From positions 242,068-306,067 of the forward strand of contig NZ_JAFCLS010000004.1 of NCBI RefSeq assembly GCF_018131075.1: a stretch of DNA of 64,000 nucleotides, read 5' to 3'. The DNA comes from Bradyrhizobium sp. JYMT SZCCT0428 (GTDB lineage Bacteria > Pseudomonadota > Alphaproteobacteria > Rhizobiales > Xanthobacteraceae). The translations under genes and the position numbers were made by a program. The notes below the pieces were generated by a model that saw nothing but the letters and a program-made list of their open reading frames with translations, had not been told where the DNA came from and ran no database searches. Shown here piece by piece: positions 1-8,482 of the stretch (position 1 is the stretch's first letter; each line of letters starts with the position of its first letter).

Positions 1-551
1 GCGGCACCGCGGCGTTCTACACCTTCACCACCTACATGCAGACCTTCGTCAAGCTGTCGGTGGGACTCACCGAGGACCAGACCACGTTCGTGATTTTCGG
101 CTCGCTGATCTTCGCGACGCTGCTGCAGCCGATCTATGGCGCGTTGTCCGACCGCATCGGCCGCAAGCCGCTGCTGATCTTCTTCGGCGTCGTTGGCACG
201 CTGGCGACGATCCCGATCCTGACTACGCTGAAAGAGACCAAGTCGCCCTTCACGGCGTTCCTGCTGATCTGCGCCGCCTGGATCTTCGTCGCCGGTTACA
301 CCTCGATCAACGCGATCGTGAAGGCCGAGCTGTTCCCGACCAATGTCCGTGCGCTCGGCGTTGGGCTACCCTATGCGATCACGGTGTCCGTCTTCGGCGG
401 CACGGCGCCTGCGGTCGCGCTGTACTTCAAGAGCCTGGAACATGAGGACTGGTTCTACTACTATCTCAGTGGCATGATCTTTCTCTCGCTGATCATCTAT
501 GCGACGATGCGCGACACCAAACATGAATCGGCGATGCATCGTCACGAATGA
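1..551 (+). CDS. MFS transporter, metabolite:H+ symporter (KgtP-like) type, C-terminal part
   Basis: The reading frame is open from the first bases of the window, so the N-terminus lies outside. About 183 residues are visible. They start inside a membrane helix with a TAAFYTFTTYMQ stretch typical of the MHS subfamily (alpha-ketoglutarate, proline/betaine and citrate permeases). A cytoplasmic loop carries the MFS motif SDRIGRKP, and four or five further hydrophobic segments follow, ending in a short hydrophilic tail. Proton-coupled uptake of a small organic acid is expected at the inner membrane; the substrate cannot be read from this part. The stop overlaps the next start (ATGA), suggesting translational coupling to the molybdoenzyme gene. 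Confidence 0.85.
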   Translation, partial: GTAAFYTFTTYMQTFVKLSVGLTEDQTTFVIFGSLIFATLLQPIYGALSDRIGRKPLLIFFGVVGTLATIPILTTLKETKSPFTAFLLICAAWIFVAGYTSINAIVKAELFPTNVRALGVGLPYAITVSVFGGTAPAVALYFKSLEHEDWFYYYLSGMIFLSLIIYATMRDTKHESAMHRHE

Positions 552-1228
552 CAGGTCCTGACATGACCGACGACCCCGAGCCGCCGCCGGAGAGCAAGCT
601 GACGCGCAGCAAGGAGCGCTGGGCGCGCGAGGGAAAATTCCTCACCGGCAAAGTTACCCGTCCCGAGGAGCAGCGCCTTCCGCCCGGCCAGCACCTGACG
701 CGCGACTGGCCGGTGCTCGACCTCGGCCTGACGCCGAGCATTTCGCGCGAGCGCTGGCGGCTCGACGTCTACGGCGCGGTCGAAAATCCGATCTTCTGGA
801 ATTTTGCCGAGTTCACCGCGCAGCCGCAGACGCAATTCCTGTCCGACATTCATTGCGTCACCACATGGTCGCGCTACGACAATCAATGGGAGGGTCTTTC
901 GACCCGCGACCTCCTGATGGCGTGCCGGCCGCGCGACGAGGCGGCGTTCGTGGTGCTGCATTCGCATGACGGCTACACCACCAACCTTGCGCTGGAGGAT
1001 TTCGCCGCCGAAGACGCCCTGCTCGCCCACAGCTGGTCCGGCCAGCCGCTGGAGCAGGACCATGGCGGCCCGGTGCGGCTGGTGGTGCCGCATCTGTATT
1101 TCTGGAAGAGCGCCAAATGGCTGCAGAGCATCGAATTCCTCGATAAGGATGCGCCGGGCTATTGGGAAGTCCGCGGTTATCACAACCGCGGCGACCCGTG
1201 GGCGGAGCAGCGTTATTCCAGCGACTGA
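548..1228 (+). CDS. Sulfite oxidase-like molybdopterin oxidoreductase
   Basis: The 226-aa protein matches the small soluble proteins of the sulfite-oxidase (SUOX/YedY) fold. The expected molybdenum-ligand cysteine is Cys103 in the motif HCVTTWSRYDN, followed by a conserved WEG. There is no Tat or Sec signal and no heme or dimerisation domain, so it looks like a cytoplasmic single-domain member whose electron partner and substrate are unknown. The start at 548 overlaps the upstream stop (ATGA); an ATG at 563 is an alternative. It is probably co-transcribed with the transporter before it and the hydrolase/OsmC gene after it. Confidence 0.85.
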   Translation: MTGPDMTDDPEPPPESKLTRSKERWAREGKFLTGKVTRPEEQRLPPGQHLTRDWPVLDLGLTPSISRERWRLDVYGAVENPIFWNFAEFTAQPQTQFLSDIHCVTTWSRYDNQWEGLSTRDLLMACRPRDEAAFVVLHSHDGYTTNLALEDFAAEDALLAHSWSGQPLEQDHGGPVRLVVPHLYFWKSAKWLQSIEFLDKDAPGYWEVRGYHNRGDPWAEQRYSSD

Positions 1229-1256
1229 CGCCTTAGTGAGCCAAGGGAGAACGCCC

Positions 1257-2480
1257 GTGCCGACCGAACGCTTTCAATTCTCCGGTGAAGGCGGCCATCA
1301 GCTTGCCGCCGCGCTGGACAAGCCCGACGGGGCAATCCACGCCTATGCGCTGTTCGCCCATTGTTTCACCTGCGGCAAGGATGTGCTGGCGGCCAAACGC
1401 ATCGCGACCGCGCTAACCGCCCGCGGCATCGCGGTGCTGCGATTCGACTTCACGGGCTTAGGCTCCAGCGAAGGCGATTTCGCCAACTCGACCTTTACGT
1501 CGAATGTTGCCGACCTCGTCCACGCCGCCGATCATCTGCGCGACACCCGGCAGGCGCCCACGATCCTGATCGGTCACAGCCTCGGCGGTGCGGCGATCCT
1601 CGCCGCTGCCAGGCAAATCCCCGATGCCAAAGCGGTCGTCACCATCGCGGCTCCCTCCGATCCCGTCCATGTCACGCATTTGTTCAGGGATCGCATCGAG
1701 GACATTCGCACGAAAGGCAAGGTCGAGGTTCAACTCGCCGGACGCCCCTTTCACATCAAGCGTGAATTCCTCGACGACATCGCCGAGCATGGCCTGATGG
1801 CGCATGTCGCCAAATTACACAAGGCGCTGCTGATCATGCATTCGCCGACCGACGACACCGTCGGGATCGACAACGCGACGAATATCTTCGTTGCTGCAAA
1901 ACATCCGAAGAGTTTCGTGTCGCTGTCGGGGGCAGATCATCTGCTCAGCAACAAGCGCGATTCCACCTATGTCGCCGACGTCATTGCCGCCTGGGCCGAA
2001 CGCTATGTTGATCCGCTTCCGGTCCAAGCGACCGCCGAACGCGGCGACGTACCGCGCAATGTCGTGGTGCGCGAAACCCGCGCCGGCAAATTCCAGCAGA
2101 CCGTCACGTCAGGGCCGCACCGGATGCTGGCCGATGAACCCGTTGCCGCCGGCGGCCAGGACTCAGGGCCCGGGCCGTATGACTTCGTGCTGGCGGGCCT
2201 TGGCGCCTGCACCTCAATGACGATGAGGATGTATGCCGACCGCAAATCGCTGCCGCTCGATCGCGTCACGGTGACGCTGCAGCACAAGAAGATCCATGCG
2301 GAAGACTGCGCCGAATGCGAAACCCGCGTCGGCATGCTCGACCAGATCGATCGCGTGATCTCGATCGAGGGCGCGCTCGACGCCGATCAGCGCCAGCGCT
2401 TGATGGAGATTGCCGACAAGTGCCCGGTACACCGGACGCTGACGTCGGAAATCCGGATCGTGACCAAGGCTGCGGAGTGA
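1257..2480 (+). CDS. Bifunctional alpha/beta hydrolase / OsmC family protein
   Basis: This is a fusion of about 407 aa. Residues 1-255 form an alpha/beta hydrolase with the nucleophile elbow GHSLGG (Ser108) and a late GADH stretch for the catalytic His. Residues 265-407 form an OsmC/Ohr domain with the two redox cysteines in GACTSM (Cys318) and KCPVH (Cys389), as in hydroperoxide-reducing OsmC proteins. I chose the GTG at 1257 because it is preceded by GGGAGA and gives the usual PTERFQF start; the longer frame runs backwards over the preceding gene. Such fusions are widespread but their physiological substrate is not established. A role in peroxide or acyl-thioester detoxification is inference. 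Confidence 0.85.
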   Translation: MPTERFQFSGEGGHQLAAALDKPDGAIHAYALFAHCFTCGKDVLAAKRIATALTARGIAVLRFDFTGLGSSEGDFANSTFTSNVADLVHAADHLRDTRQAPTILIGHSLGGAAILAAARQIPDAKAVVTIAAPSDPVHVTHLFRDRIEDIRTKGKVEVQLAGRPFHIKREFLDDIAEHGLMAHVAKLHKALLIMHSPTDDTVGIDNATNIFVAAKHPKSFVSLSGADHLLSNKRDSTYVADVIAAWAERYVDPLPVQATAERGDVPRNVVVRETRAGKFQQTVTSGPHRMLADEPVAAGGQDSGPGPYDFVLAGLGACTSMTMRMYADRKSLPLDRVTVTLQHKKIHAEDCAECETRVGMLDQIDRVISIEGALDADQRQRLMEIADKCPVHRTLTSEIRIVTKAAE

Positions 2481-2491
2481 GCTTGCTTTAA

Positions 2492-2650
2492 CCTCGCCCC
2501 GCTTGCGGGGAGAGGTCGGATTGCGAAGCAATCCGGGTGAGGGGGTACAGGTCTATCAACTCACACCAATTGTGCGGAAGCAGCCCCTCACCCCAACCCT
2601 CTAAGAGCGAGCATAGCTCGTCTCGACCCCGCAAGAGCGGGGCGAGGGAG
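2492..2650. repeat. Dispersed palindromic repeat (CGCCCCGCTTGCGGGG type)
   Basis: Two inverted arms (TCGCCCCGCTTGCGGGGAGA at the left, CCCCGCAAGAGCGGGGCGAGGG at the right) bracket a short centre with further GGGTGAGGGG/CCCCTCACCC pairing. It fills the gap between convergent genes and is non-coding. The transcript could fold into a long hairpin and end transcription from both sides. A related element lies at 40701-40842. Confidence 0.75.
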
Positions 2651-2656
2651 AAGAAG

Positions 2657-3715
2657 CTAGGCCGTCGCCAGCGGACGAACGCGCAGTGCGCCACGTAGGC
2701 CGAGCGCGGTGCCGACCAGTATTCCGGCAACGGCGATCAACGAGGCCAATGCCAGTGTCGAAAATCCTGACAGTCCCTGCCCGATCGAGCAGCCGAACGC
2801 CATCACGCCGCCGGCGCCCATCAGCGCCGCGCCGCCGGCCGAGCGCAGCATGTGGCGCGGCGACTGATAACCTTCCAGCTGGAAACGCCCGGTCGCCAGC
2901 GCCGTGATCAGGCTGCCGGCGAGCACGCCGCCGACCGTGGCAATGCCGAAATTCAGCGTCGATCCAGTCGACAGCATGACATATTGCAACGCATCGGCGA
3001 TCGGCGCGATGAAGGTCAGCGACACCACCGGCGTCGGATTGAAGTCGTCGGCGCCGAGATAGCCGCTGGCGAACCAGCCTCCCGCCACCAGAAGGCCGAT
3101 CACCAGACCGGCGGCGACCTGGCCCGGCGATTTCCGGAACGGGGCGTGCGCGAAGGCGAAGATGATCAGCGCGGCGCTGACGGCGGACGCCGCCAACATG
3201 CGCGCCGTGATTTCACTAAGGCCGAACGCCGACAGCAGCGCCGGCACCGAGTTCACCGTCGTCGTGGTCTGCGAGGCCTGCACCATCGCGATGCGCGCCG
3301 GCGCGATCAGGCCCTTCAGCGTCATCATCGCAAAAATGCCGAGCACGATCACCACCACGAAAGAGCGGAGATTGCCGCGCCCGAGCAGCACCAGCGCGCG
3401 CGAGCCGCAGCCGTTCGACAGCACCATGCCGTAGCCGAACAGCAAGCCACCGACAAACATCAGCGGCACCGAAAATGATGGTTGCAGGTATATCGACTTG
3501 CCGAGATCGACGAGGCCGGCCGCCGCCAGCAATTGCGTCGATGCCACCGCGATGCCGATCGCGAGCGCGTAGGTGCGAACCAGACGGCCGTCGCCTTCCG
3601 CCCACCAGCCGCGCAGGCTCGAGAGCATGCAGAAGCCGCTCAACAGGCCGACCGCGCCGTAAACGAGACCGATCAGCAGTCCGCTCAGCACAATGATGTT
3701 CGCAGGGCCTTCCAC
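2657..3715 (-). CDS. YeeE/YedE-family sulfur-compound transporter
   Basis: This polytopic membrane protein of about 352 aa has nine or ten hydrophobic helices and the pseudo-repeat of the Sulf_transp (YeeE/YedE) family. Three conserved cysteines sit in GFCMLSS, NGCGSRALVLLGRG and FGCSIGQGLSG. In characterised YeeE such membrane cysteines relay thiosulfate through the channel, so import of thiosulfate or a similar reduced-sulfur species is likely. I prefer the GTG at 3715, preceded by AAAGGA; a frame to 3760 adds 15 polar residues and has no ribosome site. No TusA-like partner is adjacent. It is convergent with the sulfite-oxidase/OsmC genes, so a shared sulfur theme is only suggestive. Confidence 0.85.
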   Translation of the reverse strand: MEGPANIIVLSGLLIGLVYGAVGLLSGFCMLSSLRGWWAEGDGRLVRTYALAIGIAVASTQLLAAAGLVDLGKSIYLQPSFSVPLMFVGGLLFGYGMVLSNGCGSRALVLLGRGNLRSFVVVIVLGIFAMMTLKGLIAPARIAMVQASQTTTTVNSVPALLSAFGLSEITARMLAASAVSAALIIFAFAHAPFRKSPGQVAAGLVIGLLVAGGWFASGYLGADDFNPTPVVSLTFIAPIADALQYVMLSTGSTLNFGIATVGGVLAGSLITALATGRFQLEGYQSPRHMLRSAGGAALMGAGGVMAFGCSIGQGLSGFSTLALASLIAVAGILVGTALGLRGALRVRPLATA

Positions 3716-3942
3716 GGCATTTTCCTTTGGAGCGTTCGGCGATATCGGCCGCGACAGCATAAATATGCTACAGATTTCACCCTGCTATAGCGGCGCATGC
3801 ATGTTGGCGTCCACGGCAGGGGAGAACAAAGAATGAAGCTTTCGCGCAGCGGGACGATGAGAGAATAAAACAATCGATCCCAACCGGAATGCGACTGGTT
3901 TCGTTCCCGCTGCAACGGGGAAAAAGTTCTGTCCGCGAGGAT
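3716..3942. other. Intergenic region without a supported gene
   Basis: About 230 bp lie between two minus-strand genes. There is an 11-codon plus-strand frame at 3834 preceded by AGGGGAG, but nothing supports its expression. The promoter of the YeeE-like gene should lie in the left part; I cannot assign boxes with confidence. Confidence 0.4.
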
Positions 3943-4947
3943 TTACACCGGGCGCAGGATCACGCGGTCGCGCGACGAACCCGCCACCGCGATGAAAGCG
4001 GCTTTGGCCTGTTCCAGTGGATAGATCGCGGCCGGCTTGATCGGGAACGGCTTCAGGTGGCCGCTCGCAAAGCCCGGGCCCAATTCCCTGAGCACCGCGC
4101 CGGTTGCGACCGACGACAGGCCGAGCGTATCGATGCCGACATAGGTGTGCTGGCCGCGATAGAACTCCAGAATGTTGAACTGCACGATGCGGTCGACCGC
4201 GGCGATCAGGATCTGGCGCCCGCGCAACGCCAGCGATTTATGCGCCGCCTGGAAATAGGGATCGCCGACGGTGTTGAAGACGATGTCGGCACCCTTGCCG
4301 CCGGTGAGTTCGCGCACCCGCGCCGCGACATCGGTCGCGGAGGCATTGATCACGTCGACCTTCGAATTGGCGTGGCCTTCATATAGTTCGTCCCTGCGGA
4401 CGACGCCGATCACGCGCGCGCCGTGCCAGCTCGCGATCTGCACCGCCGCCTGCCCGACCTTGCCGTTGACGCCCATGACCAGCACGGTCTCGCCGGCCTT
4501 TGGAATGCCGGCGCGGCGCAGCCCTTCCATCGCGGTCACAAAGGGAACGCCGATGCCGGCGGCCTCCTCCCACGAAATGCTTTTGGGCTTCTCCACCACG
4601 GCATCGGCTTCGACCACGAGATGCGTGGCATGGGTGCCGTCGCGCCGAATGCCGAGATCACCGGACGAGCCGAACACTTCGCGCCCGATCGATCCCGCCG
4701 GCCCGTCGATCACGACGCCCGCATAGTCGCGGCCCGGCGTGCGCGGAAACACCGCATAGGACATCAGGCCGGTCGCGGCCTTGACGTCAGACGGATTGAC
4801 GGCGGCAGCCTTGACCTCGATCAGCAGCTCGTTCGCGGCGCGGGATAATGCGTGGATCTCGATGACGGGCGCAAGCGAGGCCGCGTCGGCGACCTTTTCC
4901 ACGAGACGCACGCAGCGGGCGTTGATCGATTGACCTTCAGATTTCAA
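3943..4947 (-). CDS. Zinc-type/quinone MDR-family oxidoreductase
   Basis: This is a medium-chain dehydrogenase/reductase of about 334 aa. An N-terminal GroES-like catalytic domain carries AVNPSDVK and PGRDYAGVV, and a Rossmann domain with the nucleotide loop VMGVNGKVGQAA follows. The structural-zinc cysteines of alcohol dehydrogenases are absent, which points to the NADPH:quinone reductase/zeta-crystallin branch. The start is uncertain. The frame continues to 5124, but that stretch overlaps the GIY-YIG remnant and is not MDR-like. I propose the TTG at 4947, which has GGAG six bases upstream. The substrate is unknown, probably a quinone or enone. Confidence 0.75.
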   Translation of the reverse strand: MKSEGQSINARCVRLVEKVADAASLAPVIEIHALSRAANELLIEVKAAAVNPSDVKAATGLMSYAVFPRTPGRDYAGVVIDGPAGSIGREVFGSSGDLGIRRDGTHATHLVVEADAVVEKPKSISWEEAAGIGVPFVTAMEGLRRAGIPKAGETVLVMGVNGKVGQAAVQIASWHGARVIGVVRRDELYEGHANSKVDVINASATDVAARVRELTGGKGADIVFNTVGDPYFQAAHKSLALRGRQILIAAVDRIVQFNILEFYRGQHTYVGIDTLGLSSVATGAVLRELGPGFASGHLKPFPIKPAAIYPLEQAKAAFIAVAGSSRDRVILRPV

Positions 4948-4966
4948 CAGGAACTCCAGCGTCTTT

Positions 4967-5361
4967 TCATTTGAGCGCGCTCTTTGGCGTCGAACAGGCA
5001 CCATGACTACCGGACTGAATGCTGAGTTCAAGAGAATTGTCAGTCCGTTGTCGGCTGTCGCGCGAAGGATGCGGCGTTCTGCGCGCTGAAAGTTGCCGTA
5101 AAGATGCGGAATCACCTCTTGCAAGGGCTTCCTTCTTCGCCCGACTCCATTTCTTGAGCTTGCGCTCGTTCTCGATGGCGTCGGTGATCCGGTCGAACCA
5201 CTGCGAGAATACCAGCGTCACAGGCAACCGAGCTGCGGTATAGCGCCGAATGTTCCGGCGTTATGCTGGGCAATTCTCATCTCCAACGCAGTCCGCGTTA
5301 CTCCGATGTAGAAGCTTCCATCAGAGCATCTAAGGATGTAGAGAAAGGCACCTTCATCCAC
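4967..5361 (-). pseudogene. GIY-YIG endonuclease domain protein, frameshifted
   Basis: A GTG at 5361 with GGGAGA upstream opens a frame reading GAFLYILRCSDGSFYIGVTR, the GIY-YIG signature, then NAGTFG. It then runs into TGA at 5218. The continuation (YTAARLPVTLVFSQWFD, then KLKKWSRAKKEALARGD) is in another frame and ends at 4967. One missing G near 5246, in TTCGGCGCTATACC, explains the break; restoring it gives an intact small GIY-YIG protein of the rhizobial family. The domain is probably inactive because the C-terminal half is lost. A sequencing error is the alternative explanation. Confidence 0.8.
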
Positions 5362-5388
5362 GCTCGATCTCCCATTCACCGCTGTCAA

Positions 5389-5493
5389 CCCTCATCCTGA
5401 GGAGCGGCGTCTTCGCCGCGTCTCGAAGGATGCAGGCCCGGGCTGTGGCCTCATGGTTCGAGACGGCGCAAGGGCGCCTCCTCACCATGAGGG
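5389..5493. repeat. Dispersed repeat, CCTCATCCTGAGGAGC family, copy 1
   Basis: A compound palindrome: CCTCATCCTGAGGAGC..CGTCTCGAAGGATG on one side and GGCCTCATGGTTCGAGACGGCG..CTCCTCACCATGAGGG on the other. Related copies lie at 9781-9886 and 14481-14567, and a relative at 23324-23431. Non-coding; could form a bidirectional hairpin downstream of paaK. Confidence 0.85.
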
Positions 5494-5500
5494 ACGGCAC

Positions 5501-6832
5501 CTACCCCTTCGGGCGCTTGTCGTAAACACGTTTCGCCTTGCCGAGCGATCGCTCCAGGGTCTCGGGAGCGACGGCTTTGATGCGGGCAGTGACGCCGATG
5601 GTATTCTTGATGAAGGTTGCGACTTTCTCCGTATGCGCCGGCAGACCGCTGCCGTCCCAATGTTCGGGACGGGCTTCCGCCAGCACGGTCATTTCGTCCA
5701 TGCGGCCTTCGCGCGTCAATTCGATGATGAAATGCCCGCCGCACCAGTCGGTCGCGAGCAGCGCCTCCTCGATCTGGGTCGGGAACACGTTGACCCCGCG
5801 CAGGATGATCATGTCGTCGGAGCGCCCGGTGACCTTTTCCATGCGCCGCATGCCCGGCCGCGCTGTGCCCGGCAGCAGCCGCGTCAGGTCGCGGGTGCGG
5901 TAGCGGATGATCGGAAACGCTTCCTTGGTCAGCGAGGTGAAGACGAGTTCGCCCTTCTCGCCGTCCGGCAGCACCGCGCCGGTCTCGGGGTCGATCACTT
6001 CGGGGTAGAAATGGTCTTCCCAGATATGCAGGCCGTCCTTGGTCTCCACGCATTCCTGCGCGACGCCGGGGCCTATTACTTCCGAGAGCCCGTAAATATC
6101 GGTTGCGTCCATATCGAAGGCCTGTTCGATTTCGACGCGCATCGCGTTGGTCCAGGGCTCGGCGCCGAATATCCCGAACTTGAGCGAGGATTTGCGGGGA
6201 TCGAGCTTCTGCTTCTTGAACTCGTCCAGGATCGCCAGCATGTAGCTCGGCGTCACCGTGATGATGTCGGGCTTGAAGTCGTTGATCAGTTGCACCTGCC
6301 GTTCGGTCATGCCGCCGGACACCGGCACCACGGTGCAGCCGAGTTTCTCGGCGCCGTAATGCGCGCCAAGGCCGCCGGTGAACAGGCCGTAGCCATAGGC
6401 GTTGTGCATGATCATGCCGGTGCGGCCGCCGGCGGCGCGGATCGAACGCGCCATGACATCGGCCCATACATCGATATCGGCCTTTGAGTAGCCGACCACG
6501 ATCGGCTTGCCGGTCGTGCCGGACGAGGCATGGATGCGGACCATTTTCTCGCGCGGCACCGCAAACATGTTGAACGGGTAATTGTCGCGCAAATCGGTTT
6601 TGACCGTGAACGGAAATTTCGCGAGGTCGGAAAGCTGCTTGAAATCGCCGGGATGCACGCCAGCCTTGTCGAAGGCCTTCCTGTAGTGTGCGACATTGTC
6701 GTAGGCATGCGCCAACGACCAGGCGAGGCGCTTTGTTTGCAGCGCCATGATCTCGTCGCGGGAGGCGCGCTCCGCGGCGTCCAACTCGGCGCGGTAGCCG
6801 CCTGCACTGGATTGAAGCTTGGTCGAAGCCAT
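5501..6832 (-). CDS. paaK: Phenylacetate-CoA ligase PaaK
   Basis: This 443-aa adenylate-forming enzyme activates phenylacetate to phenylacetyl-CoA with ATP and CoA, the first step of the pathway. The P-loop motif is SSGTTGKP (around residue 100), followed by YGLSEVIGPG and the C-terminal hinge and tail RTRDLTRLLPG, GRSDDMIILRGVNVFPTQIEE, as in PaaK1-type ligases. I chose ATG 6832, with GAGGA nine bases upstream, over an in-frame TTG at 6847. It is the last gene of the paa run and lies 27 bp after paaI, so it is probably co-transcribed. Confidence 0.95.
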   Translation of the reverse strand: MASTKLQSSAGGYRAELDAAERASRDEIMALQTKRLAWSLAHAYDNVAHYRKAFDKAGVHPGDFKQLSDLAKFPFTVKTDLRDNYPFNMFAVPREKMVRIHASSGTTGKPIVVGYSKADIDVWADVMARSIRAAGGRTGMIMHNAYGYGLFTGGLGAHYGAEKLGCTVVPVSGGMTERQVQLINDFKPDIITVTPSYMLAILDEFKKQKLDPRKSSLKFGIFGAEPWTNAMRVEIEQAFDMDATDIYGLSEVIGPGVAQECVETKDGLHIWEDHFYPEVIDPETGAVLPDGEKGELVFTSLTKEAFPIIRYRTRDLTRLLPGTARPGMRRMEKVTGRSDDMIILRGVNVFPTQIEEALLATDWCGGHFIIELTREGRMDEMTVLAEARPEHWDGSGLPAHTEKVATFIKNTIGVTARIKAVAPETLERSLGKAKRVYDKRPKG

Positions 6833-6859
6833 CGCGCGTTTCCTCAAGGATCGTTTTGT

Positions 6860-7312
6860 TTATTTGACCGTCGTACCCGGCAGCCACGCGCCGCCGATGG
6901 TGCGGGAATGACCGCGGAATTCCGCGATCACAACGTCACCCGCGGTGACCTGCACATCGTAGATGCCCGATCTGCCGCTGCGGGAGATCTCGCGCGCGCT
7001 CGCCACCAGCACATCGCTGAGCTTGCCGGGCCGGATGAACGTGACATGGCACTGCGCCGCGACCGCGCGCTCGTTATGGGTGTTGCAGGCAAAAGCAAAA
7101 GTTGAATCCGCGAGTGTAAAGATGAAGCCGCCATGGGCGATGCGCTGGCCGTTGACCATCTCCGGCCTGACCGTCATCGAAAGCGTCGCCCGGCCCGGCC
7201 CGATCTCGACGATCTGCATGCCAAGGCCCTTGCTGGCGTCGTCCTCCTTCCACATCGCGTCCGCACAGGCGCGCGCGAGGTCGTCGGGCGAAAGCGTGGC
7301 ATTGACGTTCAC
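6860..7312 (-). CDS. paaI: Hydroxyphenylacetyl-CoA thioesterase PaaI
   Basis: This single hotdog-fold domain of about 150 aa has the PaaI signature HGGFIFTLADSTFAFACN, including the catalytic Asp in LAD. In the phenylacetate pathway PaaI hydrolyses stalled CoA esters and releases trapped CoA. The GTG at 7312 is preceded by GGGAGA; the frame upstream to 7357 runs through two palindromes and lacks a ribosome site, so the shorter start is preferred. It sits between paaE and paaK. Confidence 0.92.
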   Translation of the reverse strand: MNVNATLSPDDLARACADAMWKEDDASKGLGMQIVEIGPGRATLSMTVRPEMVNGQRIAHGGFIFTLADSTFAFACNTHNERAVAAQCHVTFIRPGKLSDVLVASAREISRSGRSGIYDVQVTAGDVVIAEFRGHSRTIGGAWLPGTTVK

Positions 7313-7331
7313 TGCGGTCTCCCTGTCATCG

Positions 7332-7373
7332 GGCCTGTTGCAACAGGCCTCTGTCATTCGGCTAGTCTAGCCG
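7332..7373. promoter_or_regulatory. Two adjacent palindromes upstream of paaI
   Basis: GGCCTGTTGCAACAGGCC (7332-7349) is a perfect 18-bp palindrome. CGGCTAGTCTAGCCG (7359-7373) has 6-bp arms around GTC. They lie 20-60 bp before the paaI start in the gap after paaE. They may be an operator or an RNA processing/attenuation hairpin; nothing further can be said from sequence. Confidence 0.4.
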
Positions 7374-7400
7374 TCGCACCGTCAAACGCGACGGCTTGGT

Positions 7401-8480
7401 TCACACGTGGTCGTAATCCACCACGACCCTGTCCGACACCGGCCGGGCCTGGCAGGTCAGGATGAACCCCGCCTTCAGCTCCCACGGCTCCAGTGAATAG
7501 TTCACTTCCATCTGTGCGTCGCCCTCGACCAGCTTGGCGCGGCAGGTCGAGCACATGCCGCCCTTGCAGGCGAACGGCAGGTCCATGCCGGCGCGAAGCG
7601 CGGCGTCGAGAATGGATTCGTCCTCGGCCACCGGCACCTCGCGGCGCTTGCCGTCGATCACGAGCGAGGCCAGCGCCTTCGGCGGCGCGGATGTCTCGAC
7701 GATCTTTTTGGCGCGCGGCTTGCCGCCAAACTCGGAGACGAAGCGCTCGACGTGGATGCGATCCTCGGCAATTCCGATCTCGCGGCAGGTGTTTTCGATG
7801 TCCTCGCTCATTCCCGTCGGGCCGCAGACGAAGACGTGATCAACACTCGACGCCGGCACCAGCGAACGCAGCAACACGCGAACCTTTTCGCCGTCGAGCC
7901 GGCCGTGCAGGATCGGGATGTCCTGTTCCTCGCCGGAGATGACGTGAAAGACGGAGAACCGCTGCATGAAGCGATCTTTCAGCTCCTCCAGCGCCTCGCG
8001 GAACAGCATGCTCGATGTCGAGCGGTTGCCGTAGAACAGAAAGAAGCGGCTGTTCGGCTCGCGCGCCAGCACGCCTTTGACGATCGACAGGATCGGCGTG
8101 ATGCCACTTCCTGCGGCAAAGCCGACATAGACCCGCGCCTGATCGGGCGCATGCGCGACGCCGAAGCGCCCCGTCGGCGTCATCACGTCGAGCTCGTCGC
8201 CGGCTTTCAGTTCATCCGCAGCCCAATTCGAAAACGCACCGCCATCGACCTTCTTCACCGCGATGCGCAATTCGCCGTCGTCGGGGCCGGAACAGATGGA
8301 ATAGGAACGGCGCACTTCCTCGCCATCCATGGTCGTGCGCAGGGTCAGATATTGACCCGGCGCAAAACTGTAGTCGTTGGTCAGCTCCGCAGGGATCGCA
8401 AAGCTCAGCGACACCGCATCCGACGCTTCGCGGCGCAGGTCGTTGACGGCAAGACGGTGGAAACGGGGTGTGAGCGACAT
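7401..8480 (-). CDS. paaE: 1,2-phenylacetyl-CoA epoxidase reductase subunit PaaE
   Basis: This 359-aa electron-transfer component passes electrons from NADPH to the PaaABCD epoxidase. The N-terminal ferredoxin-reductase FAD domain has RSYSICS, the nucleotide domain has GSGITPILSIV, and the C-terminal plant-type [2Fe-2S] domain has CKGGMCSTC plus a later TCQARP cysteine. ATG 8480 lies 2 bp after the paaD stop, consistent with translational coupling; the frame further upstream lies inside paaD. Confidence 0.95.
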   Translation of the reverse strand: MSLTPRFHRLAVNDLRREASDAVSLSFAIPAELTNDYSFAPGQYLTLRTTMDGEEVRRSYSICSGPDDGELRIAVKKVDGGAFSNWAADELKAGDELDVMTPTGRFGVAHAPDQARVYVGFAAGSGITPILSIVKGVLAREPNSRFFLFYGNRSTSSMLFREALEELKDRFMQRFSVFHVISGEEQDIPILHGRLDGEKVRVLLRSLVPASSVDHVFVCGPTGMSEDIENTCREIGIAEDRIHVERFVSEFGGKPRAKKIVETSAPPKALASLVIDGKRREVPVAEDESILDAALRAGMDLPFACKGGMCSTCRAKLVEGDAQMEVNYSLEPWELKAGFILTCQARPVSDRVVVDYDHV

Positions 8481-8482
8481 GA

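Noticed and set aside
966..1256. N-terminal extension of the hydrolase/OsmC frame into the molybdoenzyme gene
   Set aside because: The extension is Arg/Ser/Ala-rich out-of-frame sequence of the preceding gene; the GTG at 1257 has a ribosome site and a family-like start.
3797..3868. Short plus-strand reading frame with an AGGGGAG site
   Set aside because: Only 11-23 codons, no recognisable similarity, and no gene context.
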